From contig CAVTCZ010000021.1 of assembly GCA_963733395.1 (NCBI GenBank), forward strand, positions 1 to 64,000: 64,000 nucleotides of DNA, written 5' to 3'. This document shows, in pieces, positions 26,587-34,084 of the stretch. Position 1 is the stretch's first letter. Every line of letters begins with the position of its first letter. The notes under the pieces were generated by a model. That model did not search any database. It was not told the DNA's origin and saw nothing but the letters and a program-made list of their open reading frames with translations. The stretch comes from JADKAV01 sp963733395. GTDB taxonomy: Bacteria; Actinomycetota; Actinomycetes; S36-B12; UBA10799. A program made the translations under genes and the position numbers.

Positions 26587-28013
26587 ACGAACTCCCGGCG
26601 CGCAGGGGTCACGCCCTGCACGCTCAGGAAGTGCTCGGCGTTGCGGACCGCCAGCGCCATGACGGTCCCCTGCGGGTTGATCCCGGGGGCGCCGTTGACG
26701 ATGGACGCGTCGTTGACCACCAGCCCCGCCACTTCGTGACTCGCGCCGAAGGAGTCCACCGCGCAGATGGCCCGGTCCTCCCCCATCGGCACCGACGAGC
26801 ACACATGCACCGTCATGAGGTCGGCGGTCCGCCGGGTCATGCGGGCCACCTCCGCCGGGATCTGTTCGGCCCGGGTGATCTGCTCCCCGCCGTGCACGGA
26901 GGCCACCACCCGGTCGCTGCCGGCGGCCAGCAGGACCAGCAGCAGCCGTCCCATGGCCGACTGCAGGCGGGCGAAGTCCACCGCCGGCAGCCGGAAGGTG
27001 ACCAGGGGGTCGCGCATCCGGGGCAGCACCCGGACTCGGCCCCGCCCGGAACTGCGGATCGCCGCGTAGTAGATGCCGGCAGACCGGCCGTACGTCGGCA
27101 CATCCTGCACCCCGACCGCGGTGGGCAGCAGGGACAGCGCCAGCAATGGCGGGTTGGTCGCCGAACCGCCGATGGTCATGTCCGGGGCGAACTCGCGCAC
27201 CTGGGTGACGGGCACGTCCGACGGGTCGTTCTCGATCCGGTCGCTGAACGCCACGGCTTTGACGGTCGGATGCATGGACAGCGTCCGGCCCACGTTGCGC
27301 GCGATCCCGCTGCGCAGCAGCAGGGCGGCGGACTGGACGGCCCCGCCGCACACGAAGACCGCGTCGAAGGCGATCGATTCGGTGCGCCCGTCGCTGTATT
27401 CCACGTGCGCCGCGGCGGCGCGTCCGTTGCGCACCTCGATCCAGCGCACGCTCGCGCCACTTTCGACAGTTGCGCCCGCAGCCCTGGCGTATTGCAGATA
27501 GGTGACGGCCATCGACTGGCGCTGACCGGTGTCGAAGCGGAACCAGCGCGGCACCTCGACGCTGTGCCAGCCCAACCGCCGGGCCCCCTCGGTGAGGAAG
27601 GCCGACGCGGGCGGCACACCCTGCGGGAACGTGCCCACCGACAGGTTGTGCTCGATCGCCCTGCAGATGGGGTCCAGCACCTCGCCGGTGAGATCGTCGA
27701 TGCTCCACCCGCGGGTCCATCCGGCCAGCAGGCTCGGGCTGGGCCGGTGATACAACCCCGAGTTGATCTCGGTCGACCCGCCCACGCACCGGCCCTCGGC
27801 ATAGGTGATCGGCGGCACTCCCAGGGCGACGAGCTGGCCCCGGTTCCGGTATTGCGCGCGCATCTGGTCCTGGCTGAACTGGGCCACTTCGCCCGGTGCG
27901 ACGTCCGGGCCCTCCTCGAGCACCAGCGTCTGCACACCGGCCGCGGCCAGCGTCGCGGCGGTCGTCGCCCCGCCGGCACCGGACCCGACGACCAGTGCCT
28001 GCACGCGTCTCAC
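26583..28013 (-). CDS. GMC family FAD-dependent oxidoreductase
   Basis: The 476-residue protein opens with QALVVGSGAGGATTAATLA (FAD ADP-binding GxGxxG, residues 7-20) and has EGRCVGGSTEINSGLYHR (the GMC signature region), VFVCGGAVQSAALLLRSG and a C-terminal GINPQGTVMALAVRNAE. HVCSSVPMG holds the His expected in the active-site region of cholesterol-oxidase-like members. It lacks an obvious signal peptide. GMC enzymes oxidise alcohols of sugars, sterols or choline. Overlap with the upstream 113-residue protein (4 bp) suggests a two-subunit enzyme, as for some sugar dehydrogenases. Confidence 0.85.
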   Translation of the reverse strand: MRRVQALVVGSGAGGATTAATLAAAGVQTLVLEEGPDVAPGEVAQFSQDQMRAQYRNRGQLVALGVPPITYAEGRCVGGSTEINSGLYHRPSPSLLAGWTRGWSIDDLTGEVLDPICRAIEHNLSVGTFPQGVPPASAFLTEGARRLGWHSVEVPRWFRFDTGQRQSMAVTYLQYARAAGATVESGASVRWIEVRNGRAAAAHVEYSDGRTESIAFDAVFVCGGAVQSAALLLRSGIARNVGRTLSMHPTVKAVAFSDRIENDPSDVPVTQVREFAPDMTIGGSATNPPLLALSLLPTAVGVQDVPTYGRSAGIYYAAIRSSGRGRVRVLPRMRDPLVTFRLPAVDFARLQSAMGRLLLVLLAAGSDRVVASVHGGEQITRAEQIPAEVARMTRRTADLMTVHVCSSVPMGEDRAICAVDSFGASHEVAGLVVNDASIVNGAPGINPQGTVMALAVRNAEHFLSVQGVTPARREFV

Positions 28014-28351
28014 GCCCGCGACTCCACGGGCCGCAGCCCGCCGGTACGCGGGACCGGGATCGGCACATCCCTGGTGATGGCATCGAAGTAGGCGACAGCG
28101 GTCAGGCTCTCCACCATGCGGGCGTATTCACTGGCCACCGGCAGCCGGCACAACCGCAGCGCCAAACCCTCGGGGAGGGCACCGAGTGCGGCGTCGGCGA
28201 GTTCGGCACCCAGGCGCACTGCCGACGGCAGGTCCTCGATGCGCTCCTGCACGTCGAGGCTCACTGCGGCGGCCACTTCACCCGTCGCACCAGCGCCTGA
28301 CAGCCACCTCCGGCTCAACGCCGACGACGCCCGGCCCGCCCGCTTCCTCAC
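28010..28351 (-). CDS. Small protein coupled to the GMC oxidoreductase
   Basis: The 113-residue protein begins at GTG 28351. TAGGGT at 28358-28363 lies 6 bases before it, matching a leaderless promoter. An Arg-rich N-terminus (RKRAGRASSALSRRWL) is followed by two predicted helices and the motif SEYARMVESLTAVAYFDAIT. I do not recognise the family. Its 4-bp overlap with the GMC gene resembles small subunits that accompany membrane-associated GMC dehydrogenases (gluconate 2-dehydrogenase subunit 3 type), but the sequence does not prove it. Confidence 0.6.
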   Translation of the reverse strand: MRKRAGRASSALSRRWLSGAGATGEVAAAVSLDVQERIEDLPSAVRLGAELADAALGALPEGLALRLCRLPVASEYARMVESLTAVAYFDAITRDVPIPVPRTGGLRPVESRA

Positions 28352-28676
28352 ATCGCCACCCTAACCACACGGGCTGGAGCGCGCAGGCGGCAGGCTCTGC
28401 CAAGCCCCGGGACTGGCCGCCCGGCTTTCGTGACGTTGTTCACCGCCTGACACTCGCCGGTGCGGCGAGACGGGGCGAACCAACGTCCGGCGACACCGTG
28501 CGCGCAGCCGGGTCGTCGTGCGCCCGACGGCGGCCCCGCGCGAACATCCCCACGGATCGGGCGGCCGAAGGTCCACGACCGGCCCCATCCCCCGCACAAA
28601 CCCCGCAGGGCCCCCGCCCCGGCGTGGAACCGGGCACGCGCGGACCCACCCACTACCCTGATTGTGGAGGTACACC
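28352..28676. other. Divergent promoter region between the GMC operon and the fhaA operon
   Basis: The stretch holds a TAGGGT -10 (28358-28363, minus strand) for the GMC operon and a TACCCT -10 (28654-28659, plus strand) for the fhaA operon. GGAGG at 28666-28670 is the fhaA ribosome-binding site. In between lie GC-rich segments, including a complementary pair AAGCCCCGGG and CCCGGCTTT near 28410-28430. No convincing gene is seen. Confidence 0.5.
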
Positions 28677-29360
28677 GTGGGATTGTTGGATCGTTTCGAG
28701 CAGCGGGTCGACCGGGCGGTCAATGGCGCCTTCGCCAAGGCCTTCAAGTCGGAGTTGCAGCCGGTCGAGGTTGCCGCCGCCCTGCAGAACGAGATGGACT
28801 CCCGCGCGGCGGTCGTGTCCCGGGCCCGCACCGTCGTGCCCAACGTCTACACCGTCCTGGTCAGCCAGGAGGACTACGACCGGCTGTCGGTCTACGACGA
28901 GACCCTGGTCGGCGAGTTCGCGGTGATGATCCGCGACTACGCCCAACAGCAGCAGTACTCCTTCCTCGGCAGCGTGAGTGTTGCGATGCAGCCGGCCGAG
29001 GACCGGCCGCAGGGAACCGTGGAGATCATCAGCGAAGCCCGCGTCGACCACGATGTCGCCCCGGCCGCCGGTCCGCCAGCCGGCTCCGCCCCGCGCGTCG
29101 AGGGCAAGCAGGGGGTCTTCCAACTCAACCGGGCCGTGACCCGCATCGGGCGCGGCGCCGACGCCGACATCCGCATCGACGACCCGGGCGTCTCCCGGCA
29201 CCACGCCGAGATCCTGGTCGGCTCCGACGTCATCCTGCGCGACCTCGGCTCCACGAACGGCACCTACGTCAACGGCACGCTGGTGGCCGAGCAGCCACTT
29301 CGTGACGGGGCGATCATCACGATCGGGTCCACGAACCTCACCTTCCGGAGCGCACCATGA
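28677..29360 (+). CDS. fhaA: FhaA, DUF3662 and FHA domain protein
   Basis: GTG 28677 is chosen because GGAGG lies 6 bases upstream. The 227-residue protein has an N-terminal DUF3662 domain (LLDRFEQRVDRAVNGAFAKA, PVEVAAALQNEMDSRA) and a C-terminal FHA domain (TRIGRGADADIRIDDPGVSRHHAEI, DLGSTNGTYVNG). FhaA recognises phosphothreonine made by PknB and, in mycobacteria, links the kinase to MviN and peptidoglycan precursor export. Here the linker between the domains is short, about 30 residues, whereas the Mycobacterium tuberculosis protein is much longer (about 527 residues). It is the first gene of the fhaA-fhaB-pstP-rodA-pbpA-pknB operon. Confidence 0.93.
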   Translation: MGLLDRFEQRVDRAVNGAFAKAFKSELQPVEVAAALQNEMDSRAAVVSRARTVVPNVYTVLVSQEDYDRLSVYDETLVGEFAVMIRDYAQQQQYSFLGSVSVAMQPAEDRPQGTVEIISEARVDHDVAPAAGPPAGSAPRVEGKQGVFQLNRAVTRIGRGADADIRIDDPGVSRHHAEILVGSDVILRDLGSTNGTYVNGTLVAEQPLRDGAIITIGSTNLTFRSAP

Positions 29361-29830
29361 GCGAACTGGTCCTGACGCTGCTGCGGTGGGGGATCCTCAT
29401 CGCCCTGTGGTTGTTCGTGATGTTCACCCTCGGTGCCCTGCGCCGCGACCTCGAAGCGCCGCCGGAGGGTGCCGCGGTGCTGCCCCCGCGCCCACAGACC
29501 CAGCCCAAGCCGAAGCGGCAACCGCGGGTTTCACGCAAGCGGGCCAGCAACCTGGTGGTCACCAGCGGCCACTTGTCCGGCACCGTGATCCCCCTGGGCA
29601 GCGCGCCGATCACCATCGGCCGTGCCCCCGACTCCACGCTGGTCGTCGACGACGAATACGCATCAGCCCGGCATGCCCGGCTGTTCCAGCACGAGGGCCA
29701 ATGGGTGGCCGAGGACCTCGGGTCGACCAACGGAACCTGGATCGGCAAGACCCGGTTGACCGCGCCCACCGTGCTGCAGATGGGCCAGTCCCTGCGCGTG
29801 GGGCAGACCGTCATCGAGCTGCGGAAGTAG
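29357..29830 (+). CDS. fhaB: FhaB (FipA), membrane-anchored FHA protein
   Basis: The 157-residue protein starts at ATG 29357, overlapping the fhaA stop. A single N-terminal helix (WGILIALWLFVMFTLGALR) is followed by a Pro/Lys-rich linker and an FHA domain: ITIGRAPDSTLVVDDEYASARHARL and DLGSTNGTWIGKT contain the phosphothreonine-binding Arg, Ser and Asn. In mycobacteria the homologue is a PknB substrate that acts at the septum and poles. Confidence 0.93.
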   Translation: MSELVLTLLRWGILIALWLFVMFTLGALRRDLEAPPEGAAVLPPRPQTQPKPKRQPRVSRKRASNLVVTSGHLSGTVIPLGSAPITIGRAPDSTLVVDDEYASARHARLFQHEGQWVAEDLGSTNGTWIGKTRLTAPTVLQMGQSLRVGQTVIELRK

Positions 29831-29835
29831 CCGCC

Positions 29836-31068
29836 ATGCCTCTGGTCTTCCGCTATGCGGCACGCAGCGACGTGGGGCTCGTGCGGCAGGGCAACGAAGA
29901 CTCCGGGTACGCCTCGGACAACCTGCTGATCGTGGCCGACGGCATGGGCGGGCACGTGGCCGGGGAACTGGCCAGCGCCACCGTCACGGCGATCCTGGCG
30001 GGACTGCCGATCGCGGACAGCGAGGACGTCCTCACGCAACTGGCCGACGCGGTGGACGAGGCGCAACTGGAGATGCGTCACATCATCGCCGAGCAGCCGG
30101 ACTTCCAGGGCATGGGCACCACCGTCACGGTCGTGTGCTGGCAGGGCGACCGCGCCTCCATCGCCCACGTCGGGGACTCCCGGGCCTACATGTTGCGCAA
30201 CGGCGAGCTGCTGCGGCTGACCAAGGACCACACGTACGTCCAGACGTTGGTGGACGCCGGCCAGATCACTGCGGAGGAGGCCGCCACCCACCGGCGCCGC
30301 AACCTTCTCATCCGGGCCATCGACGGGGTGAACACGGTGGAACCGGACCTGAGCATCCGCGAGGTCCATGCCGGCGACCGCATCATGCTGTGCAGCGACG
30401 GGCTGTCCGGTGTCCTCACCGACGCGCAGATCCAGGAGTTGCTCAGCCGCAGCGATCCGCCGGGAGCCGTGACCGCGCTGGTCGAGGCAGCGATCGAGCG
30501 CGGCGCTCCGGACAACGTCACGTGTGTGGTCGCCGACGTCGCCCAGGTCGAGGAGGCCCCTGCCGGCAACCGCCCGGTGGTCGTGGGTGCCGCCGCCGAG
30601 CCCCGCACCCGCTCGAAACTGCCCGGGGTCGACTTCCCGCAGGACAGCCAGCTCGACGAAGCGCCCGCCGTCGACCAAGTCCTGCCACCGGAGCAGCCGC
30701 GGCGCCGACAGGGCCGCTGGATAGTGGCCATCGTGGCTGTCCTGCTCGTGCTGGGCCTGGTCGGCGGGACCTGGTGGTGGATCTCCAGCCAGTACTACGT
30801 CGGCAGCCGGGACGGGTACGTGACCGTCTACCGCGGTATCCCGCAGAGCGTCGGTTCGCTCCCGTTGTCGTCGGTGGTCGAGACCACCGCCATCCCGAGC
30901 GTGCAGCTGCCGGTCTACGCCCAGGAGCTGGTCAACGCCACGATCGCCGCGCAGAGCCGAGCCGACGCCGACCGCATCGTCACCATCCTCGACGAGCAGG
31001 CGGCGACCTGCCGCAGCAAGCCGAAGACCGAGGGCTGCCCCGGTGCGGACAGCGGGACGACCCCATGA
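29836..31068 (+). CDS. pstP: PP2C serine/threonine phosphatase PstP
   Basis: The 410-residue protein starts at ATG 29836. The catalytic PP2C domain (residues 1-240) shows VRQGNEDS, VADGMGGHVAGE, MGTTVTVV, HVGDSRAYM and PDNVTCVV, which supply the metal-binding aspartates. A linker, one membrane helix (IVAIVAVLLVLGLVGGTWWW, about residue 297) and an extracytoplasmic domain (YYVGSRDGYVTVYRG) follow. It removes phosphates placed by PknB. The stop codon forms ATGA (31065-31068) with a start codon that belonged to rodA before a local duplication displaced that gene. Confidence 0.95.
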   Translation: MPLVFRYAARSDVGLVRQGNEDSGYASDNLLIVADGMGGHVAGELASATVTAILAGLPIADSEDVLTQLADAVDEAQLEMRHIIAEQPDFQGMGTTVTVVCWQGDRASIAHVGDSRAYMLRNGELLRLTKDHTYVQTLVDAGQITAEEAATHRRRNLLIRAIDGVNTVEPDLSIREVHAGDRIMLCSDGLSGVLTDAQIQELLSRSDPPGAVTALVEAAIERGAPDNVTCVVADVAQVEEAPAGNRPVVVGAAAEPRTRSKLPGVDFPQDSQLDEAPAVDQVLPPEQPRRRQGRWIVAIVAVLLVLGLVGGTWWWISSQYYVGSRDGYVTVYRGIPQSVGSLPLSSVVETTAIPSVQLPVYAQELVNATIAAQSRADADRIVTILDEQAATCRSKPKTEGCPGADSGTTP

Positions 31069-31250
31069 AGCGATCCCCCCGCCGCACCGAGCTCGCGCTG
31101 GAATCCGCGCCGCCACTGTTGCACCGTTGCTGGTCTGGCTCCACGACTGTTGCGCCGTTGTCGATTTCGGGCCGTGAAACCAGCAACCGCGCAACACTCG
31201 GCGCCGCGGGGACGCAACCGCGCAACAGTCGCGAGGGGTGTCGGGCATGA
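31065..31250 (+). CDS. 61-codon spacer frame between pstP and rodA, created by duplication
   Basis: ATG 31065 overlaps the pstP stop. The frame begins MKRSPRRTELAL, identical to the first 12 residues of RodA, and then leaves RodA and runs through a palindromic repeat to TGA 31248-31250. That stop overlaps the rodA ATG at 31247 (ATGA). So ribosomes could pass from pstP through this frame into rodA, keeping translational coupling. The product (Ser/Arg-rich, 61 residues) has no recognisable domain and is probably not functional as a protein. Confidence 0.5.
   Translation: MKRSPRRTELALESAPPLLHRCWSGSTTVAPLSISGRETSNRATLGAAGTQPRNSREGCRA
31101..31246. repeat. Palindromic element with four copies of a GTTGC-core motif
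   Basis: Two direct copies (31114-31134, ACTGTTGCACCGTTGCTGG; 31144-31163, GACTGTTGCGCCGTTG) are followed by two inverted copies (31179-31200, AGCAACCGCGCAACACT; 31211-31232, CGCAACCGCGCAACAGTC). Copy 1 pairs with copy 3 and copy 2 with copy 4 or 3, so strong hairpins can form in DNA and mRNA. It resembles REP/MITE-type intergenic elements. I see no copy of the same core elsewhere in the window. Confidence 0.7.
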
Positions 31251-32626
31251 AGCGATCCCCCCGCCGCACCGAACTCGCGCTGCTGTTCGTGGCCTGGATC
31301 ATCGGCAGCGTCTGCTACGCGACCGTGGATCTGGCGACCCTCGACACGTTGCCTGTGAACTACCTCGCGCTGCTGATCGGTAGCGCGGCGGTCCTGCTCG
31401 TCGGCCACGTCGTCATCCGGCGGCTGGCACCCTACGCCGACCCGGTGTTGTACCCGGTGGCCGCGATGATCAACCTGCTGGGACTGGTGATGATCCACCG
31501 CCTGGACATCGCCGAGCAGTTGCGCGCCGAGGCCAACGACAACAAGGCCCCCAGCGCCGACGCCGTCGCCCAGGCCACCTGGGTGCTCGTGGCGCTGGCG
31601 TTGTTCACGCTCGTGTTGTTCCTGGTCACCGACCACCGGAAACTGCAGCGCTACACGTTCACGAGCCTGGTCGTCGGCGTGGTCCTGCTGCTGCTTCCCC
31701 TGGTCCCGATCCTCGGCACGAGCATCAACGGCGCCCGGCTGTGGATCCGGCTCGGTCCCTTGTCCTTCCAGCCCTCCGAGCTGGCCAAGATCGCGCTCAC
31801 GATCTTCTTCGCCGGGTACCTCGTCCGCAAACGCGAGGCCCTGGCCACGGTCCGCCGCAAGGTGCTGGGGCTGGGCATCCCGCGCGGGCGTGACTTCGGC
31901 CCGCTGCTGGTGGCCTGGCTGGTGGCCCTGGGGGTGTTGGCCTTCGAACGCGACCTCGGGACCGCGTTGATGTTCTTCGGGGTCTTCGTGATCCTGCTCT
32001 ACGTCGCCACGCAACGCCGCAGCTGGCTGATCATCGGCGCCGGCCTGTTCGCACTGGCAGCGATGCTCGGCTATCTCGCCTTCGGTCACGTGCAACTGCG
32101 GGTGAAGATCTGGCTGGACCCGTGGACCTACGCCAACGACGAGGGCTACCAACTGGTGCAGGCGCTGTTCGGCCTGGCCAGCGGCGGGCTGTTCGGCACC
32201 GGACTGGGCGAGGGCTACCCGCAGTTCATCCCGTTCGCGAAGACCGACTTCATCTCCGCGGCGTTGGGGGAGGAACTCGGACTGGCCGGGATGATGGCCA
32301 TCATCATGCTGTTCGCCATCCTGGTCGAGCGCGGCCTGCGCACCGGCCTGGCCTGCCGCGATCCGTTCGGCACCCTGCTGGCCGTGGGGCTGTCGAGCGT
32401 GTTCGCGCTGCAGGTCTTCGTCACCATCGGTGGCGTCACCCGGCTGATCCCGCTGACCGGACTGACCACCCCGTTCCTGTCCTACGGCGGGTCGGCGCTG
32501 GTGTGCAACTGGATGATGATCGCCCTGTTGTTGCGGATCAGTGACCGCAACCGGCGCCCGGCGATGATCGCGCAGAGCGCTGACGAGGCGCTGACCCAGA
32601 TGATCCGGGTGGGGATCGACCGATGA
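31247..32626 (+). CDS. rodA: SEDS peptidoglycan glycosyltransferase RodA/FtsW
   Basis: The 459-residue protein starts at ATG 31247 (an upstream GTG at 31238 is in frame but falls in the palindromic insert). It has 10-12 helices and the SEDS signatures LGPLSFQPSELAKIALTIF, ERDLGTALMFFG (catalytic Asp region), KTDFISAALGEELG and TPFLSYGGSALV. It polymerises glycan strands together with the class B PBP encoded next to it; the 4-bp overlap with pbpA supports equal production. Its first 12 codons also occur 182 bp upstream as a duplicate. Confidence 0.95.
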   Translation: MKRSPRRTELALLFVAWIIGSVCYATVDLATLDTLPVNYLALLIGSAAVLLVGHVVIRRLAPYADPVLYPVAAMINLLGLVMIHRLDIAEQLRAEANDNKAPSADAVAQATWVLVALALFTLVLFLVTDHRKLQRYTFTSLVVGVVLLLLPLVPILGTSINGARLWIRLGPLSFQPSELAKIALTIFFAGYLVRKREALATVRRKVLGLGIPRGRDFGPLLVAWLVALGVLAFERDLGTALMFFGVFVILLYVATQRRSWLIIGAGLFALAAMLGYLAFGHVQLRVKIWLDPWTYANDEGYQLVQALFGLASGGLFGTGLGEGYPQFIPFAKTDFISAALGEELGLAGMMAIIMLFAILVERGLRTGLACRDPFGTLLAVGLSSVFALQVFVTIGGVTRLIPLTGLTTPFLSYGGSALVCNWMMIALLLRISDRNRRPAMIAQSADEALTQMIRVGIDR

Positions 32627-34068
32627 TCCGCGCCATCCGCCGCCTCGGCTGGGTCTTCGGGATCCTGGCGATCGCCCTGGTCGTCAACCTCACGTTCCAG
32701 CAGTTCCTGCTGGCCCCGCGGATCAACGCCCAGCCCGGCAACCAGCGCACGGTGCTCGCCGAGTACGAGCGGGAGCGCGGTCCCATCCTGGTGGGGACCA
32801 AGCCCGTCGCCCGGTCCGTGGCCACGCCGAAGCAGACGTTCAAGTTCCTGCGCACCTACCCCGACGGGGTCCTCTACGCGCCGGCCACCGGGTTCTACTC
32901 CTCGCTGTACGGTTCCACCGGCCTCGAGCGCACCGAGAACGACATCCTGTCGGGCAACGATCCCCGCCTGTTCGTCGACCGCATCCAGCAACTCATCGCC
33001 GGCCGGGTGCCGGAGGGCGGGGCCGTGCAGACGACGCTGCTGGCCTCCGCGCAGAAGGCCGCCGCCTCCGGCCTGGGCAGCCAGGTCGGGTCGGTCACGG
33101 CGATCGACCCCAAGACCGGCGAGATCCTGGCGCTGGTGCAGTCACCGAGCTTCGACCCCAACGGCTTGGCCACCCACGATGCGGCCGCGGCGCAGGACTA
33201 CTACGAGCAGCTCGAGGCCGACCCCAACAAGCCGCTGCTCAACCGCCCGCTGGTGCAGACGATCCCCCCGGGCTCGACGTTCAAACTGGTGACCGCCGCC
33301 GCTGCGCTCGACGCCGGCTTCGAGCCCGACTCGGTGCTTCCCGGGCCGGCTTCCTACCCGCTGCCGGGGTCCAGCCGGTCGCTGGCGAACTGGTCGGGTG
33401 CCCCCTGCGGGCCGGATAACAAGACCACGCTGGCCAACGCCCTGGCGATCTCCTGCAACAGCGCCTTCGCCTACCTCGGCAACGAGCTCGGCGACGACGC
33501 GCTGCGGACCCAGGCCGAGAAGTTCGGCTTCGGCAGTTCCTTCGACGTGCCCATGACGGCAGCGACGTCACGGTTCCCGAAGGACCCGGACGAGGCCCAG
33601 ACCGCCATGAGCGCGATCGGGCAGTTCGACGTCCAGTCCACGTCACTGCAGATGGCGATGGTCACCGCCTCGATCGCCAACCAGGGCGTGACCATGTACC
33701 CCACGTTGATCGACCAGGTCCTGGCGCCGGATCTGACCGTGCTGTCAGACACGCAGCCGAAGGCGTTCGAGCGGGCGATGACCGAGCAGAACGCCGCCAA
33801 GCTGATGGGCATGATGGTCCAGGTCGTCAACTCCGGCACCGGCTCGAACGCCCGCATCCCCGGGGTCAACGTCGCGGGCAAGACCGGCACGGCGGAGACC
33901 GGGGCCGGGCGTCCCAACATCGCATGGTTCGTCGCCTCGGCTCCCGCTGAGGACCCGCAGGTCGCGGTGGCCGTGGCCGTGGAGAACGCCGGTCAGCCGG
34001 AGGTCAGCGGCAATGCCGTGGCGGCACCCATTGCCCGCGCGGTGATCGAGGCGGTGCTGCAACGATGA
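32623..34068 (+). CDS. pbpA: Class B penicillin-binding protein PbpA
   Basis: The 481-residue protein overlaps rodA by 4 bp. An N-terminal membrane anchor (FGILAIALVVNLTFQQFLL) is followed by a short dimerisation domain and a transpeptidase domain with the three active-site motifs: STFK in PPGSTFKLVTAAA, SCN in ISCNSAFAYLG and KTG in AGKTGTAETG. It cross-links peptidoglycan outside the membrane as partner of RodA. Length fits mycobacterial PbpA (about 491). Unlike in mycobacteria, pknB follows directly; pknA is missing. Confidence 0.95.
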   Translation: MIRAIRRLGWVFGILAIALVVNLTFQQFLLAPRINAQPGNQRTVLAEYERERGPILVGTKPVARSVATPKQTFKFLRTYPDGVLYAPATGFYSSLYGSTGLERTENDILSGNDPRLFVDRIQQLIAGRVPEGGAVQTTLLASAQKAAASGLGSQVGSVTAIDPKTGEILALVQSPSFDPNGLATHDAAAAQDYYEQLEADPNKPLLNRPLVQTIPPGSTFKLVTAAAALDAGFEPDSVLPGPASYPLPGSSRSLANWSGAPCGPDNKTTLANALAISCNSAFAYLGNELGDDALRTQAEKFGFGSSFDVPMTAATSRFPKDPDEAQTAMSAIGQFDVQSTSLQMAMVTASIANQGVTMYPTLIDQVLAPDLTVLSDTQPKAFERAMTEQNAAKLMGMMVQVVNSGTGSNARIPGVNVAGKTGTAETGAGRPNIAWFVASAPAEDPQVAVAVAVENAGQPEVSGNAVAAPIARAVIEAVLQR

Positions 34069-34084
34069 GCCCCAGGAGGTTCCA

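Larger units (their letters stand above)
31064..31282 (+). repeat. 37-bp direct duplication of the rodA 5' end flanking a palindromic insert
   Basis: Positions 31064-31100 and 31246-31282 are identical except for one base (G/A at the twelfth codon region). Both begin with C-ATG-AAGCG. The 145 bp between them are not rodA. The simplest history is that pstP and rodA once overlapped by ATGA and a palindromic element inserted with, or was followed by, duplication of the first 37 bp. Confidence 0.85.

Noticed and set aside
25576..28083. Minus-strand frame of 835 codons covering the SDR and GMC genes
   Set aside because: Only its last 336 codons are real (the SDR from 26586). The upstream part is an out-of-frame reading of the GMC oxidoreductase.
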